Translations under genes and position numbers: made by a program
Shown: positions 1 through 11,933 of the stretch, piece by piece
Numbering within the stretch: the stretch's first letter is position 1
Layout of the letters: each line of letters begins with the position of its first letter
NCBI GenBank assembly: GCA_963693085.1
Contig: OY856411.1
Coordinates: 67,591,501 to 67,655,500 of the forward strand
Source of the DNA: Alisma plantago-aquatica
Lineage: Eukaryota > Streptophyta > Magnoliopsida > Alismatales > Alismataceae
DNA length: 64,000 bases
Direction: 5' to 3'
Notes under the pieces: generated by a model
What the model saw: only the letters and a program-made list of their open reading frames with translations
Database searches by the model: none
What the model was told of the DNA's origin: nothing

Positions 1-904
1 ATATTTTATTTTATTTTGTTTGTCCCGAAATGACGCTTTGTTTTTTGTGTTGCGTCGTTTGGAGTTCGGTTTATAGCGATTAAGACACAACAATAAACCT
101 ATCTTGACTACCCGTTAAAGCTGACCATTAAAGCGATGTTAATGACGCGCGTTGGAGAGACCAACATTTGTGGGCAGTTACCATGGCGGATGAGACGCGC
201 TCCATATAAAGAGGTGTCCGATCTCATTTGAGAATACACACCTATAGACAACACTGAGATACAAAGAGATATAGAGAGATATACCGCAGTTCCTTTCCTC
301 ATATACAGCGGTTACCTTACTACTGTATCGTGATTCCTTTTCTGTTGTACCACGGTTACTTTATTGTTGTACTGTGGTTCCTTTCCTCCAGTACAAAGCT
401 GCGGTTACTTTACTGTTGTACACCAGTTCCTTCACTGATGTACATCTGTTCCCTTCTTGCTGTTCTGCGGTTACCTTCCTGCTCCTTTGTTCTGTTACTC
501 CACCGTAACAAGCCTGTTCCCGAACACCACCACGCCTTGCTGTTGTCTTGCACCGGCGACTACTTTGCTACGTCCGATTTGCTGTTTGTGACCAAAAGCT
601 AAGGAACGAGTTCAACACAACACTCTCACTTGTACCGAGCGGCTGTACCAGAGTTGGGGTGGCTGAATCTTGGAGATAGACCGTCGGAGACGCTCGTGCT
701 AGGAGCAGCATAATCTTTCTTGAAGACAGTGTTTCACAGGCCTTCATCTTCAAGTTCTGGTGTTTGATTTCTAAACTCATTCGCCGTTTTCTCCGAATCC
801 GATTTACAGTTAATATTACTGCTACGTTTTGATGGTTAACTCAGTGCAATATCTAATAAACATCTGTCTACAGTTTACGACAAACCTACATTATTATTCC
901 AACA
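1..904 (+). repeat. Right part of an LTR-like sequence (left end outside window)
   Basis: The stretch has a TATA-box-like CATATAAAG near 202-210. About 80 bp downstream begins an imperfect tandem array (about 285-480) of units resembling a 'GTTGTAC..CGGTTAC' core. The stretch ends in TTATTATTCCAACA at 904, a typical plant LTR terminus. No primer-binding site follows, so it would be a solo or truncated LTR. The left terminus and target duplication cannot be seen. Alternative: a non-LTR promoter-bearing repeat. Confidence 0.4.
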
Positions 905-3208
905 GGTCATCTGATCAAATGTGAGATGATGTCGATCATCACGGCCAATCTGAAGCAGGACACCTCTATGACTGCCTCTCTGTCACCACATGTTGATGAT
1001 ATATTTTCCCTTTTTTTCCTTTGTTATCTATCTCCCAAGTATTATCGTGTCAAGCAAGGCCAATGGAATCATAATCAAATAACACCAGCAGTAGGTCTGA
1101 GAAATAGAAGAGTGATCAGTGATCAGATGATTGGTCGAGGATAAGTGACAGCTTCCCGCAACCAGCGTATCCGTTGGGAGTTGATCTCTCAACATCATAG
1201 AGTGTGGTTTATTATTGGACCTTTGTTCCTGATTTGATGCACTAATTCACAATTGTTCTTGAATTAAAAGCCAATGCTATCACTAAAATGAAGCTTTTAT
1301 TTTTGTCTTTTTCAGTCCGAATGCAAAACTACAAAGAGTGTTTCTTAAAATTAAACCACATTACAAAAGGATTATACCAATGTTCTACATCTAAATATCA
1401 AGCATACTTAACAAACTACTTTTGCTTTTCAGTCAACATTTACATTGAGAATCCATTTGTATCCCGTTCCACATATGTAATCAATGAAACAAATCAACAA
1501 TATGTTCTTGAATAAGTTATGAGAAGCTCATGTTCCATTTGTAAGGATTCCTACGTGATGGTTCCTCACAGCGGAGCTGCTACATGGCAGCTGGTAAGAA
1601 TATCTGAGTTCAAACCTTATTTTCTAAATCATATAACATTAGCTGATTTGTAGATCTTGCTGCTCAATGCCGCTAGCTGATGTCAAAGGGAAGTACGACA
1701 CTATAGTGGAGTTAAAGAAGTTTAAGTAGGCATCTAAGTTCCTACACATCTGAATATTGTATCGCCCCCACATGACATATAGACACGGAATTCTTGATCC
1801 ATTGATGGCATTTTATACTAGCTCTTAAGTTCGTGCTTATAAGTTTGCATATCTTATCCCCCCCTCCCATATGATATACAGATACACTGAATTTTTGGTG
1901 TTTGTTGGTGTCATGTTTTACTAGCTCTTAAGTTGGTGGACAATAGTTGCTTCTATAATATGTGATGAGGGAACTGTTCCTAGTTAGTTATCTAACATTG
2001 TGTTCTGATAAAATTTTAATGTTATATATTTTTCACAAGAAGTTGAATTGTTTTTCCTTTACTTGTGCTATGTGTTTGAAATGTACTAATGCTACATAAT
2101 TCTTGTCTATACTCTTTACACTTGTGCCAGGCGGTTCTGATTTCCAGTTTATAACCTCATAGAATAAAATAAGTTGGGTTGCGCTTTCTGAAGAAATTCA
2201 TTAATGTTGAACATATGAACCCTTTTCATGTTCAACATATTTCTTTATGAGATACTATGACTGATTTCTTATCTCTTGAGAGTAACAAAATGATGAAGTA
2301 TGGAATACATATGGTTAATTTTTACTTGAGTTTTAATTTTCTCAGTAAGAATGAAACAAAAATAATGTTAAAATCAATCACATTACTGAGAACTATTATA
2401 AAAAATACCAAACAAAACTACATTACTCTCACATTATGAAACTTATGAATTTAATTTATTAAAAATAGTTTCTTACAATAAAATATTGATATATTATCAT
2501 ATATTTATTATTAGTGTACACGTGCATGGCATGTGTGTAGTACAAGATGAAAATTGCATCCAAGAGTTGTCGTTGGCGATGGATTAATGGAAGAGAGGGC
2601 ATCCACGATCTCTGTGGTAGACGCAACAACATCTACAAATAAATGAATCACCATTCTATCGGTACTCCCACTCCTGTCCTAGATATCAGTGGGGTGAGGG
2701 AGGGAGTAGGAAACATCACTGCCAGGAGACAAAGGAGGTATCGCATTTTCCAAAGTAAATAAAAGCAGTTGGATCACACTGAAGCTCGTCGAAACCATTG
2801 CAGAATTGTTAATGGAAAGAACTATAAATTTCAGCCATTGGTTTCTTATCCAGTCATGTCTAGACTATTTCCCAGGCACAAATAATGTGGTAACACAGTC
2901 GGCTTCCACCTCACCTCCAATGCCTCTTCACAGGAAGCTGTTTGAGGATAATCATGACAAATGCAAAGGAGACATGAGTAAGGACACGAAACCAAACCCT
3001 TTGACAAATGAAAAAGACGCAAACATGGATTGCGGACGAGATATCAGTAGGAGGTCATTTTCCTGGTAAAGGAATCTGGATCGGGTGAAGGCGTGCATGA
3101 GGTAATGACATCAGGTACTGGTGAGATGGAAGGAAGTAGAAGTGGAGTTGATAGAACATTTACGATAGGTACCATAGCTGTTAGGAATATGTGAGTACTT
3201 GGCATATA
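905..3208. other. Intergenic, no recognisable gene
   Basis: AT-rich sequence with short open frames only. The longest near 2806-3069 (87 codons) is not recognisable. Around 1650-1730 there is a short patch of balanced composition that could be a decayed exon, but no family is apparent. Confidence 0.5.
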
Positions 3209-3832
<624 letters not shown>

Positions 3833-4560
3833 GCATGTGCTTTGCATGTGACTCTGTATATAATTCTTTAATAACTATATAAAAATAATAATTATAAGAT
3901 AAACACCAATTCATAATGGAAAAGGAATAATGTTATTTAATTTTTAATATGTTGTTGGCCTCTTTGTCAATTTTTTTTTAGAAGACTTTTACTATTGTAT
4001 CTTTCTCTACAATATTGGTTGGTTGGTTAGTTGCTTAGGAGAATGTAGATTTCATATATTCTTTGTTATAAATAACAACATTTAAAAATGTAATCTTTTA
4101 TTCCACATGTTCATAAAATATATATACTTTTAGATATTCTTTGTATCTATTATAACTTGAACATATAGTTACCTATGTATTAGGTTAGTATCCATGTTTG
4201 TATAAGAAAATCTAGCCCATAGAGATATTATCTGAAGTTTATTTATTAGGTGTAGAATTTATGAATTTAAAAAATAATGAAAATAATTATAACTAATTTC
4301 ATAAGTTTTAAAGATACTATGAAGACTACATAATGATTTTATATCATAATGATTTTTTTATATTCTAATAAATTATCAATAAAAATGTTACTAAACATTT
4401 TTACCACTTATCAATAAAATATATGATTTTAAATTCAATGAAAATGAATTAGAAGACATTAAATGTTTTACTTAATGGTATAAATTAATATGGATTGAAG
4501 GACACATCATATTTTTTTCCTACCTGCTACCGCACACCCAAGTCATTGACTTGAAGGACA
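3833..4560. other. AT-rich spacer
   Basis: Very AT-rich DNA with no gene, repeat array or terminus recognised. It ends at the CACTA-1 target duplication AAT (4561-4563). Confidence 0.6.
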
Positions 4561-4673
4561 AATCACTACTACAGAAATGGCTTATAAAGCCACTTTCCAA
4601 GGTGTCGGTTTTATACAAAAACAGACACCTAAAGTCTACAGTGTCGGTTGATAACATAAACCGACATCCAATC

Positions 4674-6320
4674 TGTTGTGTGATTTGTATATCATCTTTT
4701 TTACATATTATCACACACAAATTTGGTTCTTTCTAGCGTAATTCAGTCTCTTTTATATTAGTTTTGCCATCTTTTAGCTTCTCTATGCGTTCCATAACTT
4801 GTATTGCAAAATTGCCACAAAAAGGACTAATTTCATATGATTTTTCTACAGAAACAGAGAAATGCACGGCGTGCAGATCACAGATGCACGGCGTGCACCT
4901 GTCCAGACGGATCAGTTGACTGAAGCAGCAAAGTGTACGGTGTGCAATATCCAGACGCACGCCGTGCAACATTCCAGAGGAATCCGTTCAGTCCAGAAAA
5001 GAGAATGCACGGCGTGCACATCGAAAAGACACAGCGTGCACCTGGGACGAAATTTGCTAAAAACAACATGTAAGGTTGCACGGCGTGCAACCCCTCAACG
5101 CACGCCATGCACAGATCAACCGGTTACAACTGCATTGCAGGTGCACGGCGTGCACCTCCAAAGTGTACGGCGTGCACCTGGCAGTTTCAGAATTTCGAAA
5201 TTTCAGAATACGATTTTAAAAGAAAGAGGGAAGGAATGGGACGGTTAGGTTCGACCATTTTGGAAGTTTTCTCTCGTCCTAAAGGCAGAGGAGAGCGGAG
5301 GAAGGCGATTTTGGAGGAACTAAGGTGGTTTCTTGAGAAAAGAAGCCATTTCTTCTTCTCCATTTCTCCATTGTCTTCCCCAAAGTGCAGCCAAGCTTCT
5401 CCAACTCCGTGCAGCTTCTCGGGAGAGGATTCAGTCCGTTTTGGAGCAGCTAAAGGAAGGGAATCTTGTCATAAAGCCGGATTTCTTACTCCTTGTGGTT
5501 ACATCTTTGGTTCTTCTTGCCTTTTCTTTCCAAAACCATGTCTAGCATTGTGAACTCTGTGGAAATTCTGCTGTACATAGTTATGGACGAGTAGATCCGT
5601 TTTCTTGGGCATGGGAGAGTAACTCCCATGTCATAGCATGTAATGAACAAGTAATTTCGTACTAAATGCATTTGCTTCTTGTTTCTCTACCTTGAAGGCG
5701 TCGGTAACTCATTTCCTTGCATATATCATTGGCCGCTTTATATGCATGATTTCTTCTTTCTTGCTTAGTTTGAGAAAACAAGTAGGTTTGTATGGAGACG
5801 TTCTTTTTGGAAACTCTTCTTCTTCTACGAGAGTAGAGAAGAATAAGTTGAGGATCTGTTTGTGATCATAGACGAAATGCATGCACAAGAGTGCTGTTTT
5901 GAGTTATGATCGTTACATCTACACCGGGAGGTGAAATGTAACACATCTCTTCCTTGAAACTCGATCTTATGTATGTTTAAATTGCTTTGTTCTTTGATTT
6001 CTATGGCATATGAGTGAAACTCTAATGTCCAAAATTCATAAACTTTCTAAAATTGGATTTTCCTTTTAATCCTAATTTGTTAATTAAAATCTGAAATCTC
6101 TTGTAGTTAAAGCTTAATCTTTATGCTTTTGGAAACAAATCTTTCTGCCCTTTAAAACCGATCTAGATTGTTGAACTTTAATACTGTTGCGTTCAATTAA
6201 GTTATCATTCTGCTCCTCGTGTTTGATCCCGACTACATCACCTCCGTATACTTGCGGAGTTGGTTTAACTGGGTAAAAGATCATTAGTTTGATTGAAACT
6301 CGTTAGCCTAAAAGCCAACA
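4674..6320 (+). repeat. Athila 5' LTR
   Basis: TG...CA-bounded LTR. Contains five pairs of an 11-bp near-palindrome (consensus GCACGGCGTGC) at 4864-5175, described separately. It is 23 bp longer than the 3' LTR, mostly because the last pair here has both members while the 3' LTR keeps only one. Confidence 0.95.
4864..5175. promoter_or_regulatory. Paired-dyad array in Athila 5' LTR
   Basis: Near-palindromic 11-mers start at 4864/4886, 4935/4957, 5007/5029, 5078/5100 and 5143/5165. Within every pair the start-to-start distance is exactly 22 bp, with an 11-bp spacer that is not conserved. Pair-to-pair distances are 71, 72, 71 and 65 bp. Conserved dyads with unconserved spacers suggest selection on protein-binding geometry or on structure. 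The function is unknown. Confidence 0.85.
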
Positions 6321-6326
6321 AGTTTT

Positions 6327-6345
6327 TGGCGCCATTGCCGGGGAG
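6327..6345 (+). other. Primer-binding site (tRNA-Asp type)
   Basis: TGGCGCCATTGCCGGGGAG lies six bases after the 5' LTR end. This is the signature primer site of Athila/Calypso-type elements, complementary to the 3' end of tRNA-Asp apart from one or two changes. Confidence 0.85.
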
Positions 6346-6471
6346 CTACGGTAACTTAATTGGAGTAATAAGTATTATTTAGTATTCGAGACTAGATCAT
6401 TATACATCATTTTCGAATTTCTATATACCTCTTAGTGTGTTCTTAATTTTTCTTGTCACTTTTCAGGTTGT

Positions 6472-7731
6472 ATGCGTCGTTCGCAACGAGGTCTTCAAAC
6501 AACTCCGTTGTTAGACCTTGAGATAGAGCGAAGCCTCTCAAGCTTGAGAAGATCAAGGAGGAAAGAACAATCACAGCTAGAGGATACTACTCCGCCACCA
6601 TCACCATCTCCATCATCATCCACGCCGTCTTTTTCATCCTTTGAAGAAACTTCACCAAGCCTTCCAATCATAGAAGACGACCGCCCGCTCAAGGACTTTG
6701 CTATGCCGGTGGCCACAAACATATGTGGAGCCATCGACCTACCAGCCATAGAAGCGAACAATTTCTCCATTGCTCCTTCTATGATGCAGATGATCCAACA
6801 AAACCGCTTTGGGGGTACCGCTAATGAAGACCCAAGTCTTCACATTGCAGAATTTCTGGAGTACTTGAACACTTTCAAAATTAATGGCGTATCTGCAGAT
6901 GGAGTACGGCTGATGCTTTTTCCTTTCACTCTAAGGGATAAGGCCAAAACTTGGCTTTTGTCTCTTCCGAAGAAGTCTATAAAAACTTGGGACCAGCTAC
7001 TTAATGTTTTTCTCGCCAAATATTTTCCTCCAAGCAAGACTGCTCATTTGAGAAATCAGCTCACTGACTTTTCTCAAAATGATGGTGAAACTCTTTATGA
7101 TACTTGGGAGAGGTTCAAAGATCTTCAACGTCTTTCCCCTCACCACGGTCTTACTAATTGGCTGCTTCTTCAGACCTTCTACAACGGGCTGTTCTATAAC
7201 ACCCGAATGACGCTTGATGCTGTCGTCGGTGGTGCTCTTATGACCAAATCTTATAGGGAAGCCTATGACATCATTGAAGATATATCACTCAACCATTGCC
7301 AGTGGGGAGGTGATAGAAGAGCCAACTCATCATCAAATGCAAGTTCTTCTAGTGCAAAGCTGGGAGGAAAATACACCGTTGACGTCGTTGATCTTATTGC
7401 GGCAAAGCTTGATGTTCTCACTCAAAAATTTGAGAAGTTGACTACATTGCCGGTTCAATCTGCAGAAGCCACATGCGAAGCTTGTGGAAATCCAGGGCAT
7501 GTTTCTTCTCAATGTTTTGCTCCTAACACTATGGAGGGAGATCTTCAACAAGTTAATGCTATTGAGATGCAGAGGAACAAGCAATATAACCCTTATTCTA
7601 ATCAATACAATCCAGGATGGAGAGATCATCCCAACTTCTCTTACAAGAATAATAGCAATGCTCAAAATTTTCAGCAAGGGCAACAACAACCACCGCAGCA
7701 ATCACAGTTCAACCGCCAAGGTAATCAATAG
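6472..7731 (+). CDS. gag: Athila gag polyprotein (capsid and nucleocapsid)
   Basis: Gag forms the cytoplasmic virus-like particle that packages element RNA. The 419-codon frame opens 127 bp after the primer site with a basic N-terminus (MRRSQRGLQ) and a Ser/Pro-rich linker. It then has the retrotransposon gag core (about residues 110-270, with 'LRDKAKTWLLSLP' and 'FLAKYFPP' typical of plant gypsy gag). A CX2CX4HX4C zinc knuckle lies at about residues 335-348, followed by an Asn/Gln-rich tail. The frame ends at a TAG (7729-7731), but Gln-rich coding continues in the same frame beyond it. The stop is therefore more likely a mutation than the natural gag end, since Athila gag and pol are normally one frame. 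The start is the first ATG, and the codons after it match the family. Confidence 0.9.
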   Translation: MRRSQRGLQTTPLLDLEIERSLSSLRRSRRKEQSQLEDTTPPPSPSPSSSTPSFSSFEETSPSLPIIEDDRPLKDFAMPVATNICGAIDLPAIEANNFSIAPSMMQMIQQNRFGGTANEDPSLHIAEFLEYLNTFKINGVSADGVRLMLFPFTLRDKAKTWLLSLPKKSIKTWDQLLNVFLAKYFPPSKTAHLRNQLTDFSQNDGETLYDTWERFKDLQRLSPHHGLTNWLLLQTFYNGLFYNTRMTLDAVVGGALMTKSYREAYDIIEDISLNHCQWGGDRRANSSSNASSSSAKLGGKYTVDVVDLIAAKLDVLTQKFEKLTTLPVQSAEATCEACGNPGHVSSQCFAPNTMEGDLQQVNAIEMQRNKQYNPYSNQYNPGWRDHPNFSYKNNSNAQNFQQGQQQPPQQSQFNRQGNQ

Positions 7732-8720
7732 GGTTACAACAATAGGGGTTATCAAGGACAGCAACAACAGCCCCAAGGATCTTCTCTTGAGGCTATGATG
7801 GAGAAATTCATTAACACACAAACGCAACAAAATGAAGAGTTTAGGGGGAATGATAAGCTACTTAAGGATGCTATTATTCAACTTTCAGCCAAGGTAGACA
7901 ACATATCCACCCATACAAAGATGCTGGAGAATCAAATAGCTCAACAAGCTCTTTCTCAACAAGGACAGAAATCAGGTTCTCTCCCTAGTGTGTCGGAAGT
8001 GAATCCAAGACATCAAGCCAATGCCATTATTTTAAGGAGTGGAGCTGAAATTGAAAGACCTTCGCCAACTAAGGAGAAGGACATGGAGGTGCTTAATGAG
8101 GAAGAATCTCACATTCCTAAATGCAACAAAGAGCAAGGTAAATCTGAAAATCCGCCCTCTTTCAAAGCCACTGCACCTTTCCCTCATAGGCTTGTCAACA
8201 ATAAAGATGATGTCAAGTTCAAGAAATTTATGGACATTCTTAGCAAGTTGCAAGTTAACCTTCCTTTTACTAATGTTATTGCTGAGATGCCTTCTTATGC
8301 CAAGTTCTTAAAAGACATCTTATCTAGAAGGAGAAGAGCTGATCAAGTAGAAACAGTCAAACTTTCTGAACATGTGAGCTCCATTATTCAAAACCGCATT
8401 CCTTCTATTCCGGGAAAGTTGGATGATATGGGACCTTTCACACTGTCGTGCAAGATCAATAATGTCACTTTTGAAAAAGGCTTAGTGGATTTGGGGGCTA
8501 GCATTAGCCTCATTCCAACCACTTTATGGCAAGAGCTACATCTTGGGGATCTAAAGCCAACAAAGATGGTTATTGAACTAGCTGATCATTCTCTTAAACA
8601 CCCTAAAGGTGTATTAGAAGATGTGCTTGTATAGATTGGAAAATTCTATATACCATGTGATTTTATAGTGCTTGACATGGTAGAGCCCCCCACAATCCAA
8701 TTCTTTTTGGGAGACCTTTC
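7732..8720 (+). pseudogene. Athila gag-pol junction and aspartic protease, interrupted
   Basis: Same frame as gag, with an open stretch from the ATG at 7795 to a TAG at 8632-8634. The C-terminal part is the retropepsin that cleaves the polyprotein: 'LVDLGASISLIP' (about 8485-8520) carries the D-x-G-A-S active-site type, with L where many retropepsins have T, as usual in Athila. Downstream the family motif 'GRPFLRTAG' is readable only in another frame, so a small indel lies just before about 8705. This piece has two defects: the TAG and the frame change. It is part of one polyprotein with its neighbours and not a separate gene. Confidence 0.85.
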
Positions 8721-10388
8721 TTGAGGACTGCTGGTTGTCTAATTGACGTTCGGGAAGGAAAGTTGACCCTACCTGTGGGAGAAGAAGAAATTGAATTCTC
8801 TATCTCAGATGCCATGAAAGCACCCGCTCAAGTAAAGGAGATTTGTTTATTTGACACTGTTGATCCAATGGATGATTATGTTGATGATATGATAGATTTC
8901 ATGATAAACTATTGTGATGACGTCATTGCTGAAAATGATAATTCTGAAAATTCTGGAGTTGTTCCTATTTATAAAGCTCAAGCAAACCAAGAAGAAGCTC
9001 CACATGATAAAGAACAAGTTGATGAAGAAGCTTTAAAGAAAAAGGTAGAACTTAAAGCCCTTCCACCGGGGCTAAGGTACGCGTTTCTAGACCCAAATTC
9101 TTCATCTCCTGTTATAATAAATGATGAAATAACCAAAGAACAAGAAAATAAATTACTTGATGAATTGCGCTTGTATAAAGATGTAATTGGTTATTCAATT
9201 GATGACTTGAAAGGCATTCATCCTAAAATATGCATGCATAGAATAAACATGGAGGATGATGCAAAACCAACCGTTGAACCACCAAGACGTTTAAAGCAAA
9301 ACATGCTTGATGTGGTAAAGAAAGAGATTTTAAAACTAATGGATGCTGGAATTATTTATCCCATTAGTGACAGCCCTTGGGTTAGTGCTATTCATGTAGT
9401 ACCTAAGAAGGGGGGTGCAACTGTCATAAAGGGAGACAATGATGAGTTGATACAGACACGCATAGTCACAGGCTGGCGTATGTGTATTGACTACCGACGT
9501 CTAAACAAAGCAACTCGCAAGGACCATTTCCCTTTACCCTTCATTGATTTAATGTTGGAACGCCTTGCTAAACACTCTTGTTTTTGTTATTTGGATGGAT
9601 ATTCCGGGTTTTATCAGATTCCTATCTACCCGCCCGATCAAGAAAAAACCACATTCACTTGCACATATGGCACATATGCTTATCGCCGCATGCCTTTTGG
9701 TCTTTGTAATGCACCCGCCACTTTTCAGCGGTGCATGATGGCCATTTTCTCGAATTTTATTGAAAATATTATGGAAGTTTTCATGGATGATTTTAGTGTT
9801 TACGGAAATTCATTTGATCAATGCTTGTCTAATTTGTCCTTAGTCTTAGCCAGATGTAAAGAGGTTAACCTAGTGCTAAACTGGGAGAAGTTCCATTTTA
9901 TGGTACAATCCGGTGTAGTACTAGGACATGTGATTTCTAACAAGGGCATTGAAGTTGACAGGGCAAAGGTGGAAGCTATTGAGAAAATGTCCACCCCATC
10001 TTCAGTCAAGGACATAAGAAGCTTCTTAGGATATGTAGGGTTTTATAGAAGATTTATAAAGGACTTTTTAAAAATTGCAAAACCGTTGTGTTCTCTCCTT
10101 GCAAAAGATGCAGATTTTGTCTTTGATGAAGGATGCCAAAGAGCCTTTACTACACTCAAGGAAGCTCTCATTTCAGCCCCCATCATTCAACCTCCAGATT
10201 GGGATGCTCCCTTCGAGTTAATGTGCGATGCAAGTGACTATGCGGTAGGAGCTGTTCTAGGACAGCGGAAAGACAAGAAACTCCATGCTATTCATTATGC
10301 AAGCAAGACCCTCAATGATGCGCAAGTCAACTACACAACTACAGAGAAGGAGATGCTTGCTATTGTGTATGCCTTTGAGAAATTCTGA
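8721..10388 (+). pseudogene. pol: Athila reverse transcriptase and RNase H N-terminal part
   Basis: RT copies element RNA into cDNA inside the particle. The open stretch holds the C-terminal protease flank ('TAGCLIDVREGKL'), a variable linker, then RT. RT motifs are 'WRMCIDYRRLNKAT' (about 9473-9514), 'YQIP', 'TFTCTYGTYAYRRMPFGL', and the catalytic 'FMDDF' at about 9779-9793 (residues near 354). RNase H starts with 'ELMCDASDYAVGAVLGQR' and holds 'SKTLNDAQVNYTTTEKEMLAIVYAF'. It ends at a TGA (10386-10388), after which the same frame continues directly. The stop therefore splits RNase H and inactivates the polyprotein unless read through. The ATG at 8721 is internal and not a real start. Confidence 0.92.
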
Positions 10389-11933
10389 CAATATCTTGTG
10401 GGTTCCAAAGTGATAGTCTATACTGATCACGCTGCAATCAAATATCTTTTGAGTAAAAAGGATGCAAAGCCACGCCTTATTCGTTGGGTGCTGCTTCTAC
10501 AAGAATTTGATCTAGAAATTCGGGACAAGAAAGGAACTGAAAACAGTGTTGCTGACCATCTTTCTAGATTATCCACTACAGCGGGAGACTCACTACCTAT
10601 TGAAGATCATCTTCCCATTGAAAGACTCTATGCTCTATCATCCGTTCAAGCACCATGGTTTGCCGACATTGCAAATTTTCTTGCTACAGGGCAACTTCCA
10701 CCCGGCTTGACATATCAACAAAAGAAGAAATTCTTTCATGACGTAAAGTTCTATTATTGGGATGATCCTTTCCTATTCAAACATGGGAGTGATGGGTTAA
10801 TACGCCGCTGTGTGATTGAAGAAGAAATTCCCACCGTCATTGTTGAATACCATGCTTCTTCTTATGGAGGCCATTTTGGAGGAGAGAAGACTGCTGCAAA
10901 AATACTCCAAGCCGGTTTCTATTGGCCTACGCTCTTCAAGGATGTGAATCTTTTTGTTAAATCATGTGACAAATGCCAAAGAACTGGAGGTATATCTCGC
11001 CGTGATGACATGCCACTCAACTCTATCCTAGAGGTTGAGGTGTTTGACGTATGGGGTGTTGACTACATGGGACCATTCCCATCCTCATGCGGGTATCATT
11101 TCATTCTTATTGATGTTGATTACGTGTCTAAATGGGTTGAGGCCATTCCAACCCAATCACCCGATGCTAAATCAGTAATCAAGCTCTTTCAGAAGATCAT
11201 CTTTCCTAGGTTTGGTGTTCCACGTGCTGTCATCTCTGATGGAGGGACACATTTTGCTGAAAAACAATTCAATAACCTTCTCTCCAAGTATGGTGTCACT
11301 CATAAGATCTCTACGCCCTATCATCCTCAAACATCCGGGCAAGTGGAGGTTTCTAATAGGCAGCTGAAAAATATTCTCGAGAAGACCGTCTCTAGTTCAA
11401 GAAAAGACTGGGCTTTGAAGATTGATGATGCACTTTGGGCGTACCGCACAGCTTACAAGACCATTATAGGAACCACTCCTTTCAAGCTTATCTATGGGAA
11501 GTCTTGTCATCTTCCGCTTGAACTTGAGCACCGCGCATTGTGGGCTATCAAATTCTTAAATTTTGATATGAAGAAAGCTGGAGAGAAACGCCTTTTACAA
11601 TTGCAAGAACTTGAAGAGCTGCGCCTCGATGCTTATGAAAATGCAAAGCTGTACAAGGAAAGAACAAAGGCATGGCATGACAAAAGAATCCGCAGGAAAG
11701 ATATTCAAGAAGGAGACCAAGTTTTATTGTTCAATTCAATGCTGAAGTTATTTTCGGGAAAGCTAAAGTCAAAGTGGTCCGGCCCCTTTCTTGTATTGAA
11801 GATCTTTCCATATGGAGCTATGGAATTACAAGGAAAAGATGGGAGTTTCAAAGTGAATGGACAAAGATGCAAGCTGTATTCATCTTCTGAGATTCTAGAC
11901 AAGGGAGCCTCCTGCTCCCTCCATGACGCATGA
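10389..11933 (+). pseudogene. Athila RNase H C-terminus and integrase
   Basis: Continuation of pol in the frame of the preceding piece. RNase H finishes with '[11 protein letters not shown]' and 'VADHLSRL'. Integrase inserts cDNA into the genome. The HHCC zinc domain is visible ('[14 protein letters not shown]' to 'CDKCQRTGG'). The core has Asp at about residue 222 ('GVDYMGPF'), Asp at 281 ('SDGGTHF') and Glu at 317 ('[10 protein letters not shown]'), numbered from the ATG at 10398. That is D-58-D-35-E spacing, fully conserved. The C-terminus ('[16 protein letters not shown]') is the GPY/F-type module. No chromodomain follows, as expected for Athila. The integrase itself looks intact; the polyprotein does not. 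Confidence 0.92.

Noticed and set aside
4864..5175. CRISPR-like array (short repeats with unique spacers)
   Set aside because: The repeats are 11-bp palindromes with 11-bp spacers in pairs, inside a plant LTR, with no cas genes.
4862..5553. Overlapping frames through the LTR palindromes (Cys/Ala/Arg-rich), also at 12198-12468, 15736-16199 and 53622-53934
   Set aside because: They arise because the dyad lacks stop codons; there is no protein motif, and they lie in LTR or spacer DNA.
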